Assembly (NCBI GenBank): GCA_001940825.1
Contig: MSGT01000060.1
Span: forward strand, 1-59,110
DNA from: Sphaerochaeta sp. Phil3
Lineage (GTDB): Bacteria > Spirochaetota > Spirochaetia > Sphaerochaetales > Sphaerochaetaceae
Reading direction: 5' to 3'
DNA: 59,110 nucleotides
Below the pieces are notes generated by a model. That model did no database searches. It was not told the origin of the DNA and saw only the letters and a list, made by a program, of their open reading frames with translations. Shown here piece after piece: positions 47,891 to 57,253 of the stretch; positions within the stretch are counted from its first letter, which is position 1; each line of letters begins with the position of its first letter. Both the position numbers and the translations under genes were made by a program.

Positions 47891-48787
47891 ATGGCGGATT
47901 CAAAGGAAATGCAGCTTAGAGCCTCCAAGCTCTACAAGAAGAGAAGCTCCTTCGAAATGGTCTGGAGACAGCTCAGAAGGAACAAGGGCGCCCTGCTTGG
48001 ACTGGCCCTCCTCATAATCATCATCATTGGCGCACTCATAGCCCCAATCGTCTACGACTACGATACCGATGTCATTGGCATGAACGTCCGCGAGAGGATG
48101 CAATGGCCATCTGCAAGGCATATATGCGGGACCGATGACCTTGGTCGTGACATATTCGCAAGAATCGTCTACGGTGCCAGGTATTCGCTTGCCGTAGGTT
48201 TCGTGGCGGTCATAATCGCACTCATAATTGGAACCGCACTAGGTGCGGCCGCTGGATACATAGGCGGTGTGTTCGAGAACATCGTCATGAGGGTGTGCGA
48301 CATCTTCTCCTCTATACCAAGTGTCTTGATGGCCATAGCTGTGGTATCAGCCTTGGGGAAGAGCACTGCCAACCTCATGCTGGCCGTGGGAATCGCAAGC
48401 ACAGCTCCGTTCGTCCGCGTCGCGAGGGCCGCAGTCCTCGTCGTGAGGGGTGAGGAGTACGTGGAGGCTGCACGTGCCATTGGACAGCCTGACTGGAAGA
48501 TAGTCATCGTGCACATCCTTCCAAACTGTTTGTCCCAGATCATCGTCCAGGCAACGCTCAGGGTTGGTTCTGCAATCATTTCAGCAGCACAGCTTTCGTT
48601 CCTTGGCCTTGGTGTCCCTGCACCGGCTCCGGAGTGGGGAAGTATGCTTTCGTCTGGCCGTCTCTACATAAGGGACTACAGCTATATGACGCTTTTTCCC
48701 GGCATTGCAATCATGATTACGGTCCTGTCTCTCAACCTGTTGGGCGATGGTCTTCGCGATGCCTTGGATCCAAAGCTCAAGCGTTAA
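47891..48787 (+). CDS. Dipeptide/oligopeptide ABC transporter permease (DppC type)
   Basis: Start chosen at MADSKEMQLRA after GGAGG. ICGTDDLGRDIFARIVYGARYSL, GEEYVEAARAIGQPDWKIVIVHILPN (EAA loop) and GLGVPAPAPEWGSMLSSGR are DppC signatures. About 298 residues. The N-terminal basic cytoplasmic tail is followed by five to six helices. Confidence 0.93.
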   Translation: MADSKEMQLRASKLYKKRSSFEMVWRQLRRNKGALLGLALLIIIIIGALIAPIVYDYDTDVIGMNVRERMQWPSARHICGTDDLGRDIFARIVYGARYSLAVGFVAVIIALIIGTALGAAAGYIGGVFENIVMRVCDIFSSIPSVLMAIAVVSALGKSTANLMLAVGIASTAPFVRVARAAVLVVRGEEYVEAARAIGQPDWKIVIVHILPNCLSQIIVQATLRVGSAIISAAQLSFLGLGVPAPAPEWGSMLSSGRLYIRDYSYMTLFPGIAIMITVLSLNLLGDGLRDALDPKLKR

Positions 48788-48797
48788 GGAGATCGAC

Positions 48798-49814
48798 ATG
48801 GACAAGAACGAAGAAAGAGATATTCTAAGAATAGAGAACCTCAATGTCCGTTTTGAGACGGAGGACGGAGTAGTCCATGCTGTCAATGGAATTGACATGA
48901 AGCTTGGCTACAGGAAGACCCTTGGTCTCGTTGGAGAGACCGGAGCTGGAAAGACCACAACGGCCCTTGCAATGCTCAGGCTTGTTCCAAATCCACCAGG
49001 AGTCGTGGAATGCGATCGCCTTGAGATTGATGGTCAGGACGTGCGTGGAATGTCCGCATCCAAGCTCGAACAGGTTAGGGGAAAGGAGATCTCCATGATC
49101 TTCCAGGATCCAATGACGGCCCTCAACCCTGTATTCACCGTTGGCGAGCAGATTGCAGAATCCATCGAGATCCACGAACACCTGAGCAAGGAGAAGGCCC
49201 TTGAGAAGGCCGGGGACATGCTTGAGTTGGTTGGAATCCCAAGACAGCGGGCGAACGAGTACCCACACCAGTTCTCAGGTGGAATGAAGCAGCGTGTGGT
49301 CATTGCAATAGCCTTGGCCTGCAATCCAAAGCTCCTCATTGCAGACGAGCCTACAACCGCCCTTGATGTGACCATACAGGCACAGGTGCTCGAGCTCATG
49401 AACGAGCTTAAGGAGAAGTACGACACCTCCATGATCATGATAACCCATGACCTTGGAATCGTTGCAGAGGTCTGCGACGATGTAGCCGTCATGTACGCTG
49501 GAAGGATCGTGGAGCAGGGTTCCTTGGAAGAGGTCTATGGAAAGACGATGCATCCGTACACGGAGGGTCTTTTCAACTCCCTTCCAAACATCAAGAACCG
49601 CCAGGCTATGCTCAAGCCAATCCACGGCCTCATGCCCGATCCCACGAACCTTCCTGAAGGCTGTGCGTTCGCTCCAAGATGCAACTATGCAACCGAGGAG
49701 TGCAAGAAGGCCTGTCCTGCCCTCAGGAACGTGGGAGGTACGCACATGGTCGCATGTGTCCGCTATGAGAAGGACCCCAACTTCATGATCGACAGGAGGA
49801 AGCAGAATGGCTGA
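48798..49814 (+). CDS. Dipeptide/oligopeptide ABC transporter ATP-binding protein (DppD type)
   Basis: Start chosen at MDKNEERDILRIENL after AAGGAGA. GLVGETGAGKTTTALAMLRLVPNPPG is Walker A, FSGGMKQRVVIAIALACNPKLLIADEPTTALD gives signature and Walker B, and the C-terminal CAFAPRCNYATEECKKACP is the Cys-rich family tail. About 338 residues. It overlaps dppF by eight bases. Confidence 0.93.
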   Translation: MDKNEERDILRIENLNVRFETEDGVVHAVNGIDMKLGYRKTLGLVGETGAGKTTTALAMLRLVPNPPGVVECDRLEIDGQDVRGMSASKLEQVRGKEISMIFQDPMTALNPVFTVGEQIAESIEIHEHLSKEKALEKAGDMLELVGIPRQRANEYPHQFSGGMKQRVVIAIALACNPKLLIADEPTTALDVTIQAQVLELMNELKEKYDTSMIMITHDLGIVAEVCDDVAVMYAGRIVEQGSLEEVYGKTMHPYTEGLFNSLPNIKNRQAMLKPIHGLMPDPTNLPEGCAFAPRCNYATEECKKACPALRNVGGTHMVACVRYEKDPNFMIDRRKQNG

Positions 49815-50781
49815 CAACATCCTGGAAGTAAAGCACCTGAAGAAATACTTCAAGACATCCCGTGGAATGCTCCATGCCGTGGATGACATAAACTTCACAC
49901 TTGAAAGAGGAAAGACCCTTGGTCTTGTAGGCGAGTCCGGATGCGGAAAGTCCACGACCGGACGCGTAATCCTTAGGCTTCTTGAGCCCACAGATGGTGA
50001 GATAATCTTCGAGGGCAAGGATATAAGCAAGCTATCAAAGTCCGAGATGCGCCACATGCGCAAGGATATGCAGATCATCTTCCAGGATCCTTTCTCGTCA
50101 TTGGATCCAAAGAAGACCGTAAGCCAGATCATTGCAGAGCCCATCATAGAGAACAAGATAATCAAGGGCAAGCTTGCAAGGGAGGAACGTGTTCTTGAAC
50201 TCATGGACACCGTAGGTCTTGCCGAGCGCTACATAAACACGTATCCGCACGAGCTCGATGGAGGTAGAAGGCAAAGGATTGGAATAGCCCGCGCGCTTGC
50301 AATGGAGCCAAAGCTCATAATCTGCGACGAGCCTGTATCGGCATTGGACGTATCAATCCAGGCACAGATCCTGAACCTTCTCAAGGACCTTCAGAAGAAG
50401 CTTGGGCTTACGTACATCTTCATCACGCATGACCTGAGCGTCGTGAACCACTTCTCCGACGACATAGCGGTCATGTACCTTGGCCAGATCGTCGAGAAGG
50501 CCCCGGCAGAGGAGCTTTTCGACAATCCTGTGCATCCGTACACGCAGGCGCTTTTGTCCGCAATCCCAATTCCAGAACTTGGACACCAGAGGCAAAGGGT
50601 TCAGCTCAAGGGTGAGATTACAAGCCCAATCGAGCCTCCTGCAGAGTGCCGTTTTGCAAAACGATGTCTTATGTGCAACGAAGAGGTCTGCAAAAAGACG
50701 GTTCCTCAGCTTATTGAGATATCGCCAAACCATTTCGTGGCATGTCCTCTCAAGCAGAAGGAGCTTGGCTTCAACGTTTGA
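49807..50781 (+). CDS. Dipeptide/oligopeptide ABC transporter ATP-binding protein (DppF type)
   Basis: GLVGESGCGKSTTGRVILRLLEPT is Walker A; LDGGRRQRIGIARALAMEPKLIICDEPVSALD gives signature and Walker B. The signature again reads D-G-G instead of S-G-G, as in the other DppF-type gene of this window. CRFAKRCLMCNEEVCKK is the Cys-rich tail. About 324 residues. Last gene of the second transporter operon. Confidence 0.92.
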   Translation: MADNILEVKHLKKYFKTSRGMLHAVDDINFTLERGKTLGLVGESGCGKSTTGRVILRLLEPTDGEIIFEGKDISKLSKSEMRHMRKDMQIIFQDPFSSLDPKKTVSQIIAEPIIENKIIKGKLAREERVLELMDTVGLAERYINTYPHELDGGRRQRIGIARALAMEPKLIICDEPVSALDVSIQAQILNLLKDLQKKLGLTYIFITHDLSVVNHFSDDIAVMYLGQIVEKAPAEELFDNPVHPYTQALLSAIPIPELGHQRQRVQLKGEITSPIEPPAECRFAKRCLMCNEEVCKKTVPQLIEISPNHFVACPLKQKELGFNV

Positions 50782-50813
50782 TTCGAACGTTTGATAGCCA
50801 GGTTTAGAAACCT

Positions 50814-52010
50814 ATGAAGACCAAAACCGGTTTCCTGTTGCTGACAAGACACTCGGACGAAGAGATCACCGACTACCTTCAGAGAAACGCTGAAGATGGT
50901 TGGTGGCTTCGCCGTGCCAAGGGAAACCGGTTCGTCTTCGAAAGAAGACCATACGCAGGAAAACGTATATGCGCCTATACGTTCCTCTCCCGCGACCCTG
51001 ACAGTCCAACAGAGGTCCAACTGCGCCATGAGCTTCCCATCCTTAGAAAACAGGGATGGGACACCATTTGCATAGGTGGCCCTGAGAACATTGCGGATAC
51101 CAAACGCCACGCCTTCCTCTATGAGGAACACCCTTGTTCTCAACATGGCAACGGCACCTGTGGCACAACTACACACGCATCCCAATGCACCCAAATCCCC
51201 AAGGCCGATCCCTCTGTGTCCTCAAAAAGCCGTGGACGTGGTTTCAGAAAAGCCCTGTCAAACCTGGTTCTGTGCCTGCTGTATGTCTCATGCCTTGCCT
51301 TCGTACTTGGAAACGACCTTCTAAGGGTGATAAGCAACAACCTTTATCTTACGTTCACATGCCTGCTTGCCCTTGCCCTTGCGGGGTGTTTGGTGCTGTC
51401 AGTACTTGCGTTCGTGTCCCGTTGCAAGGTCATTGCAAAGAAGGATGACAGCGGAGAGATTGCGAACAAGGGGTATAGATTCCTTGACCATGCCGCCCGC
51501 GCTACGGCTGCAATGCTTGTCTTCATGGTGGCGTTCCTTGTGTTCGACTCCATTTGGGGGAATACCTCAAGTGTTGGAACAAGGACCCAGATAGGAAACG
51601 AGAAGGTAGTTCTATACAACGATCAAGTGCCTGTGACGTTGGAGGACCTTGGAGCCGACACAACCGGAGCCTATCGTTCCACTAGGCACGTTTCAAGCAG
51701 AGGAGCGCTTGCCACATATGACTACTGCTATGACCAGAACCTAGGGAACGAAAGCGGGACGCTTAGTTTTGTAAGCTACACTGCCTTTGATGTACCAAGT
51801 GCTTTCCTAAGACGTATAGTGACGCACCAGAGCATGTCCTACGATGGAAGGATAGATTCGACAATGGCCCAGGAGCTTGATATCGATATGGTTTTCGTTT
51901 CAAGATCCGGAAAACAGGCCCTTGTTACAAAAGGAACCAAGACCATCGCCATAAGAAGCGGCTTTGACCTTGGCTCCAATGAAATTGCACAGTTCGCAGC
52001 TTTGCTGTAG
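50814..52010 (+). CDS. Membrane protein with an N-terminal DUF2812-like domain
   Basis: Residues about 14-60 (EEITDYLQRNAEDGWWLRRAKGNRFVFER) match the start of DUF2812, small modules that recur in membrane proteins of Firmicutes and other gut bacteria. A second part of the domain follows (YTFLSRD..., ELPILRKQGWDTICIGGPENI). Three membrane helices occur at about residues 147-170, 177-202 and 225-247; the C-terminal 140 residues are outside the membrane. About 398 residues. The function of the family is not established. It lies 32 bases after the transporter operon. Confidence 0.7.
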   Translation: MKTKTGFLLLTRHSDEEITDYLQRNAEDGWWLRRAKGNRFVFERRPYAGKRICAYTFLSRDPDSPTEVQLRHELPILRKQGWDTICIGGPENIADTKRHAFLYEEHPCSQHGNGTCGTTTHASQCTQIPKADPSVSSKSRGRGFRKALSNLVLCLLYVSCLAFVLGNDLLRVISNNLYLTFTCLLALALAGCLVLSVLAFVSRCKVIAKKDDSGEIANKGYRFLDHAARATAAMLVFMVAFLVFDSIWGNTSSVGTRTQIGNEKVVLYNDQVPVTLEDLGADTTGAYRSTRHVSSRGALATYDYCYDQNLGNESGTLSFVSYTAFDVPSAFLRRIVTHQSMSYDGRIDSTMAQELDIDMVFVSRSGKQALVTKGTKTIAIRSGFDLGSNEIAQFAALL

Positions 52011-52012
52011 GG

Positions 52013-52759
52013 CTACACCCTTGCAAGTCCATCAACTCTAAGCACCACTCCCGTTATGTACGAAGCCTCGTCCGATGCCAGGAACACGAATGCATTTGCA
52101 ATGTCCTGTGGCTGTCCAAGCCTTCTAAGGGGGATTTGGGCAATAAGAGGTTCTATGACCTCTTTTGGAACGGCTTTCATCATATCCGTCTCCGTGATTC
52201 CTGGAGCCACTGCGTTCACGCGTATGCCATAAGGCCCAAGCTCCCGTGCAAGCGATAAGGTAAGGCCGTTGAGTGCGAACTTGGAGGTAGGGTAGGCACA
52301 GCCTGAAGGCTGTCCGTAGATGCTCACGACTGACGAGGTGTTGAGTATGACTCCGCCTGAGTACTCCTTCATGTACTTTGAAGCAACCTTCGATGCATTG
52401 AAGACCCCTTTCACGTTTAGGTCCATGACCTTCTCGAAGCCTTCCTCCGTATACGCTTCAAGCGGGGTGCTGTCTGACATCCCTGCATTGTTCACAAGTA
52501 TGTCTATGCTTCCAAACCTTTCGATCGCTTTGGTGAACTCGAACTCCACAGACTCAAGCGAGGCAAGGTTTGGTGCTATCCCCATCACCGGTGCTTGAGG
52601 GCTCCTTTCAAGAATCTTGACTACCGCCCTGTCCGCCGATTCCTGCGAGCTTGCTGCAAGAACCACTTTTGCACCTTCCTTTAGGAAAGCCTCTACCGTT
52701 GCAAGTCCAATTCCTCTGCTTCCACCGGTTATGATGGCGACTTTGTCCTTAAGTCTCAT
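52013..52759 (-). CDS. SDR-family oxidoreductase (FabG-like 3-oxoacyl-ACP reductase)
   Basis: VAIITGGSRGIGLATVEAFLKEGAKVV binds NAD(P); NNAGMSDSTPLEAYTEEGFEKVMDLNVKGVF, the catalytic Ser in LNTSSVVSIYGQ, and YPTSKFALNGLTLSLA with Tyr-x3-Lys follow. GIRVNAVAPGITETDM and the closing SYITGVVLRVDG are classic. About 248 residues. Outside a fatty-acid operon, so the substrate may be any hydroxy/oxo compound. It converges on the DUF2812 gene with a 2-base gap. Confidence 0.88.
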   Translation of the reverse strand: MRLKDKVAIITGGSRGIGLATVEAFLKEGAKVVLAASSQESADRAVVKILERSPQAPVMGIAPNLASLESVEFEFTKAIERFGSIDILVNNAGMSDSTPLEAYTEEGFEKVMDLNVKGVFNASKVASKYMKEYSGGVILNTSSVVSIYGQPSGCAYPTSKFALNGLTLSLARELGPYGIRVNAVAPGITETDMMKAVPKEVIEPLIAQIPLRRLGQPQDIANAFVFLASDEASYITGVVLRVDGLARV

Positions 52760-52802
52760 GCCTCTGTCCTCCTTGTCGTTCGATTGGTACGTAGATATAC
52801 GA

Positions 52803-52832
52803 AAAGGACCTACCCTTTTGAGTAGGTCCTAA
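52803..52832 (-). terminator. Intrinsic terminator of pepF
   Basis: AGGACCTAC and GTAGGTCCT form a perfect nine-pair stem; on the minus strand it is followed by TTTTC. It separates pepF from the SDR gene. Confidence 0.85.
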
Positions 52833-52837
52833 TTCCA

Positions 52838-54619
52838 TTAGCCTATGCTTTTCTCAAGCTGCGTAAGAAGGTCTTCGAACTTCCTTACAGCCGCCTCCAC
52901 AGGAGCCTGTGTTGACATGTCAACACCCGCACCCTTGAGGGTTTGGATTGGGAACTTGGATCCACCGGACTTGAGGAATCCAAGGTAATCCTCAAGTTCC
53001 TGTTTTCCACCGTTCAGAACCCTCTCTGACAGCGCAATGGCCGCAGAGATTCCAGTCGCATACTTGTATACGTAGTATGCGTTGTAGAAGTGAGGGATTC
53101 TAAGCCCTTCCATGTCCGAGTTGTCCTCGAAGTGCATGTCAGGTCCAAAGTAGGCTTCAAGAAGACCTCTGTATGTCTTTCTGAGCGAATCCACTGTAAG
53201 AGGCTCTCCGCTTTCCTGCTGCGTATGGCAAAGAAGCTCGAACTCTGCGAACATGGTCTGGCGGAACAGCGTTGCAATGATGTCATCCACCTGCTTTGCT
53301 ATGATGTAGGTCTTCATCTCTTCGCTCTCTGCATTGTCCATGAAGTACTTTGCAATGAGCTGCTCGTTGAACGTGGATGCAACCTCGGCCTCGAAGATGG
53401 TGTACTCATAGCATGGGAACGGATTGTTCCTCTTGGAGTAGTAGCTGTGCATGCTATGGCCGCCTTCATGGGCCAATGTGAAGACGTCTCCAAGTACATC
53501 CTCCTTGTAGTTCATGAGGATGTACGGTTCTCCAATGAATCCGCCGCTTGAGAAGGCTCCGCTTCTCTTTCCCTTGTTCTCGTAACGGTCAACCCAGCGG
53601 TCCTTCGTAAGGCCTGCATAGATTACATCGGTATAGTCCTTTCCAAGTGGTTTGAGGGCTTCCTTGACTATCTTGGCAGCCTCTTCGTATGTCTTGTGCG
53701 TCTTTATGGAGCCTACGAGAGGAACATATACGTCATAGTGCCTAAGCTCATCGACCTTGAGGACCTTCTTCCTAAGGGCATAGTACCTGTGAAGGATAGG
53801 GAAGGCCTTGTGCACGGCCTCTATGAGTCCTGTGTAGACGCTTCTTGGTACATCGTCTCTGTAGAGGGCCTTGTCCAACGCCGTCTCGAATCCTCTTATG
53901 CGGGCATTGAAGATGTCCTGTTTGACTGATCCTGCATACAGCGTCGCGAGTGTCTGTTCGTGGCTTTCGTATGTCTTGTAGAACTGCTCGTAGGCTCTTT
54001 TTCTCACATCTCTGTCCGGGTTTATCATGAACTGAGACCATGTGCTTTGGGAAAGTGGGGTTCCGTCTATCTCTCCAAAGTTCATGTCAACGTTCGTGAG
54101 CATTCCAAATGCCTGGTTTGGCGTGTCCTGAAGCTCTGACTGCTTTGCAAGAAGCTCCTCCTCCTTGTGGGAAAGTGTGTGGTCCTTTTGCCTGAGTATC
54201 TTCTTGAGCATTACGCGGTAATCGTCGAACTCCTTGGACTTCATCCACTCTTCAAGGGCGTCGATTGCAATGATTTCAGGTGTCATGAAGCTGGTGGCCG
54301 CAGCGTAATCGGTATAGACCTGGGTGATGATTCCAATCATCTTCTGGTTCTCTGGGTCGCTTGCGTCTCCGGAGTAGTGCAGCGATGCATAGACGTAGGC
54401 CTTTTCGACTATGATTGAGATTTCCGTGTCCCATTTGAGGGCTTCAAGCAGCTTCTCTGGGCCTTCTCCAAGCTTGCCGCTGAAGGAAGAGGCCTTCTTT
54501 ATGCTTTCCTGAAGGAACTTGATGTCCTTCTCCCAATCCTGTTTTGTTGCATAGAGTTTCGAAAGGTCCCATTTGTCGGATTCCTTGACTTCGCTTCTCA
54601 ATGGAATGTTGTTTGCCAT
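52838..54619 (-). CDS. pepF: Oligoendopeptidase F (M3B peptidase)
   Basis: Start chosen at MANNIPLRSEV, because GGAG lies six bases upstream and the longer frame is not conserved in style. WDLSKLYATKQDWEKDI is the typical PepF opening. FTLAHEGGHSMHSYYS holds the H-E-x-x-H zinc site, and FEAEVASTFNE supplies the third ligand Glu. About 593 residues, the standard length. It is a cytoplasmic zinc peptidase that trims imported oligopeptides, fitting a genome segment with two peptide transporters. Confidence 0.95.
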   Translation of the reverse strand: MANNIPLRSEVKESDKWDLSKLYATKQDWEKDIKFLQESIKKASSFSGKLGEGPEKLLEALKWDTEISIIVEKAYVYASLHYSGDASDPENQKMIGIITQVYTDYAAATSFMTPEIIAIDALEEWMKSKEFDDYRVMLKKILRQKDHTLSHKEEELLAKQSELQDTPNQAFGMLTNVDMNFGEIDGTPLSQSTWSQFMINPDRDVRKRAYEQFYKTYESHEQTLATLYAGSVKQDIFNARIRGFETALDKALYRDDVPRSVYTGLIEAVHKAFPILHRYYALRKKVLKVDELRHYDVYVPLVGSIKTHKTYEEAAKIVKEALKPLGKDYTDVIYAGLTKDRWVDRYENKGKRSGAFSSGGFIGEPYILMNYKEDVLGDVFTLAHEGGHSMHSYYSKRNNPFPCYEYTIFEAEVASTFNEQLIAKYFMDNAESEEMKTYIIAKQVDDIIATLFRQTMFAEFELLCHTQQESGEPLTVDSLRKTYRGLLEAYFGPDMHFEDNSDMEGLRIPHFYNAYYVYKYATGISAAIALSERVLNGGKQELEDYLGFLKSGGSKFPIQTLKGAGVDMSTQAPVEAAVRKFEDLLTQLEKSIG

Positions 54620-54830
54620 TTTCATCTCCTTGTGAGGAACTTTCAAAACTCCTTCATGCGTCCTGGCCATGCCCTGCACGGCTGAAACCACGCCTTCAGC
54701 ATCTTCATAATACACAAAGTATTACCTCAGTTGCTTCAGGCGGCTTCCATCTCGGCAATCCATGTCCAATCCACACAAAGCATAGTTTTGAAAGTTCCTC
54801 TTGTATTCAATATATAAAAATAAAACCAAA

Positions 54831-55436
54831 TCACGAAATCAGTTTGAGCATCGCCCTCGAAGCCTTTCCTCTGTGGCTGTAGAGGTTTTTGCCTCCTTCT
54901 GGCAGCAGTGCCATTGGGCTTTGGGCCTCGTTGCAAAAGAATACCGGGTCATAGCCAAAGCCGTGTTCGCCCTGTGGTAGTTCCAATATGCGCCCTTCTG
55001 CGGATTCCTGTACGCAGTAGGCCGTCCATTCGTTCTTGAGAAGGACCATTGCACATATAAAACGGGCACCTCTTTGGTTCTTGGACAGTCCTTCCAGCTT
55101 TGAAAGGAGTAGGGCGTTCTTTTCCTTTGCACTTAGGATTGTCTTTCCATCCGGGCTTCCGAATCTTGCCGTCTTGATTCCAAGCTGCCCTGGTAGCGCA
55201 TCCACTATAAGTCCCGAGTCATCCGCCAAAACTGGAATCCCGTATGCCTTCGTTCCTCTTGTGGCGTCAAGAAGTGCCTTTGCCTTTATCATGGCGTTTT
55301 CCAGAAAAGTTGCACCGTTTTCCTCACAGTCGAACGAAACGCCAACGTCCTTTGGAAGAAGTATCTCGTGGCCTGTGAAGAGTTGCTCGATTTCCTTTTT
55401 CTTATGCTCGTTTGAGCTTGCAAGAATTATTTCCAT
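54831..55436 (-). CDS. rdgB: Non-canonical purine NTP pyrophosphatase (RdgB/HAM1)
   Basis: Start chosen at MEIILASSNEHKKKEI, the normal N-terminus of the family; ATG 55454 is an alternative. IPVLADDSGLIVDALPGQLGIKTAR and GEHGFGYDPVFF are diagnostic, followed by SHRGKASRAM at the C-terminus. About 201 residues. It hydrolyses ITP, XTP and dITP to monophosphates. The gene starts inside or next to the 3' end of the sigma-like gene and is probably translated with it. Confidence 0.94.
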   Translation of the reverse strand: MEIILASSNEHKKKEIEQLFTGHEILLPKDVGVSFDCEENGATFLENAMIKAKALLDATRGTKAYGIPVLADDSGLIVDALPGQLGIKTARFGSPDGKTILSAKEKNALLLSKLEGLSKNQRGARFICAMVLLKNEWTAYCVQESAEGRILELPQGEHGFGYDPVFFCNEAQSPMALLPEGGKNLYSHRGKASRAMLKLIS

Positions 55437-55467
55437 GGCTTGAGGATAATTCATTTGCCTAACGCTT

Positions 55468-56568
55468 TCAATCCATGTTCCAATCCATGCCGCATACTGC
55501 ATCGCACTTTATGTCGAACACTTCGAAGGGCCTGAATTCTGCAAGTCCTGTAATCTCATGCCGTTTGGATCTCTCAATCATCGAGAACAGTCCACCAGTG
55601 GCTTTGGGGCCAAGGTCCTCTTCCTTTTCATCCAACAGAATGGCCTCTATCAGGTTCTTCACCGTAAAGACCGATGATGATATGGTCCCTTCTGGAATCC
55701 CAAGGATCCTGCTTATCACTTGGTATCCCACTTTTATCCGTTTCTTACCCAATCGGTTGTTCGCCATGTCCCTTCTTTCTTTGTAAAGCTCTATCTTTTC
55801 CCTGATGAGCTGTTTTTCGTATTCATCCGGAGCATTGCAGCCTTCTGTAACGGTCTGGTTCTGATAGTACATAAGCCAGGCCCAGTTCCTGTTTCTTTTG
55901 CTGACATACAGATTCCTGTCCTGTATCTTGCCGGAGTTCTCCAATTCTTCATGGATGAACTCGTTTATGATAAGCGTTTGCGTGAAGTCGAATCCAAAGC
56001 TGCTGCAAAGCTTTTCCAGCATTATGGACGGAATGGATGCAAGTACGGTACATACGAAGATGAACAGCCTTTTTTGGAAGTTTGGCCTTTCGCTGCACAT
56101 ATACCTCAATGCATGGATTGCCCGTTGATCTCCTATGCCGAACAGCTTGTCGTCCTGTAGCAGATTCTCCCAGTCCGGCTCCCACCTGTCTTCGTATGTC
56201 TCCGTCATGTGGTTCTTGAGCGCGACCGCTTCCAAACGGTCCCTTTTCGCCTTCGCCGTAAGGTAGTTGAAGGCTTTGAACTCAGCCGCCTTTCTGAGAT
56301 ATATATCAAAATCCAGCTTCCTAGAGTCGTACTTCAACAGAATGGGTTTCAATGCAGCATCCATTTCAAGTATGAAGCCGGACATTTCGTCTTCTGAAAT
56401 CAGTTTTCTAATGGAGGGTTGTGTATAGACTCTGACAAGGCACAGATCCCTTATGGACCTGTACAGCCTTCTCATGTGTCGTGTTTCGGTAGGGTTCTTC
56501 CCGTTCAGCGCTAGAAACCTTTGAACCAAGTCAGCCAACCGCTCCTTTCTGGAACAGTTTCTCTTCAT
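55468..56568 (-). CDS. Divergent sigma-70-like protein (hypothetical)
   Basis: About 366 residues. Residues about 65-115 (FILEMDAALKPILLKYDS..LDFDIYLRKAAEFKAFNYLTAKAKRD) resemble sigma region 2: acidic start, Tyr-Asp before a stretch equivalent to F-x-T/S-Y-L/A, then a basic recognition helix. Near residues 285-318, VGYQVISRILGIPEGTISSSVFTVKNLIEAIL looks like a region 4 helix-turn-helix. The middle part is unusually long. No standard family can be named with confidence; sigma-like proteins of this build occur in spirochaetes. It precedes rdgB in the same transcription unit. Confidence 0.5.
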   Translation of the reverse strand: MKRNCSRKERLADLVQRFLALNGKNPTETRHMRRLYRSIRDLCLVRVYTQPSIRKLISEDEMSGFILEMDAALKPILLKYDSRKLDFDIYLRKAAEFKAFNYLTAKAKRDRLEAVALKNHMTETYEDRWEPDWENLLQDDKLFGIGDQRAIHALRYMCSERPNFQKRLFIFVCTVLASIPSIMLEKLCSSFGFDFTQTLIINEFIHEELENSGKIQDRNLYVSKRNRNWAWLMYYQNQTVTEGCNAPDEYEKQLIREKIELYKERRDMANNRLGKKRIKVGYQVISRILGIPEGTISSSVFTVKNLIEAILLDEKEEDLGPKATGGLFSMIERSKRHEITGLAEFRPFEVFDIKCDAVCGMDWNMD

Positions 56569-57204
56569 GGACGCTCCCTAACCACTCTCCCTAATTCAAG
56601 GCTAAAACAGTAATTGCGATTTGCAAAGTTTTTTCGGAGCTTTTTTGGGTTCTTCTCGGAAAGTTGGGGGATTGGGAGACGGAAATCGAAGGAGGGCATC
56701 CATCCTTGGGGCCGTTGGGGCTCTTCGGGCGTTTGGGGCCTACTGGGCCGTTGGGACTGTTGAAGACCGTTGAAACAATGGAGGGTGTCCGTGGCTCTTG
56801 AGGCGGTTGTGGCGATTGCGACTGTTGTGGCGCTTGAGACGCTTGTGGACGGTTGGACCAATATTGAAGCAGAGCGTTTCAGAGGGTATCTGAGCGTACC
56901 TGAGTGCACCTGATGGTGCCTGAGCGTACCTGAGTGTGCCGCATTCGTGGAACTGGACCGCTTTTGATAGGCTGGAGTGTTCAGAAATACAGTGGCAGCG
57001 CATGATGGCATGAAAGACCTTTTTCCCGCTGTTTGTGTGCATGTTTTTGCCTAGAAAAGCGCCTTTTCGATGTTTTCATGTCATTTCGGCCATGAAGCGG
57101 ATGTCTGGACGGCCGCCTAGAAGAGAACCCACTTCGCTTCCAAGAGACATCCCTAGGCCATCCGTCAGAGGACCATCCCCGAGAAAAACGTGAAGAGCCA
57201 ACAA
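56569..57204. other. Gene-free interval with phased repeats
   Basis: No supported gene. It holds a G/T-rich phased array at about 56716-56945 and, further right, unique sequence up to the terminator of the zapB-like gene. The promoter of the sigma-like gene should lie within its left edge, but no clear boxes are visible. Confidence 0.55.
56716..56945. repeat. 9- and 10-bp phased degenerate repeat array
   Basis: GGCGGTTGT, GGCGATTGC, GACTGTTGT, GGCGCTTGA and GACGCTTGT keep 9-base register. Further right CTGAGCGTAC, CTGAGTGCAC, CTGATGGTGC and CTGAGCGTAC keep 10-base register. Both periods occur side by side, as in the 12.3-12.65 kb region. Confidence 0.82.
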
Positions 57205-57232
57205 AAAAGACCACCGCATATTGCAGTGGTCT
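57205..57232 (-). terminator. Terminator of the zapB-like gene
   Basis: AGACCAC and GTGGTCT form the stem (57208-57232); on the minus strand a T6 run follows. Confidence 0.85.
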
Positions 57233-57253
57233 CTTCCAATAGGGTATTGGAAC

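Noticed and set aside
56565-57042. Long minus-strand frames of 100-148 codons upstream of the sigma-like gene
   Set aside because: Composition follows the G/T-rich phased array; no start signal and no domain-like sequence.
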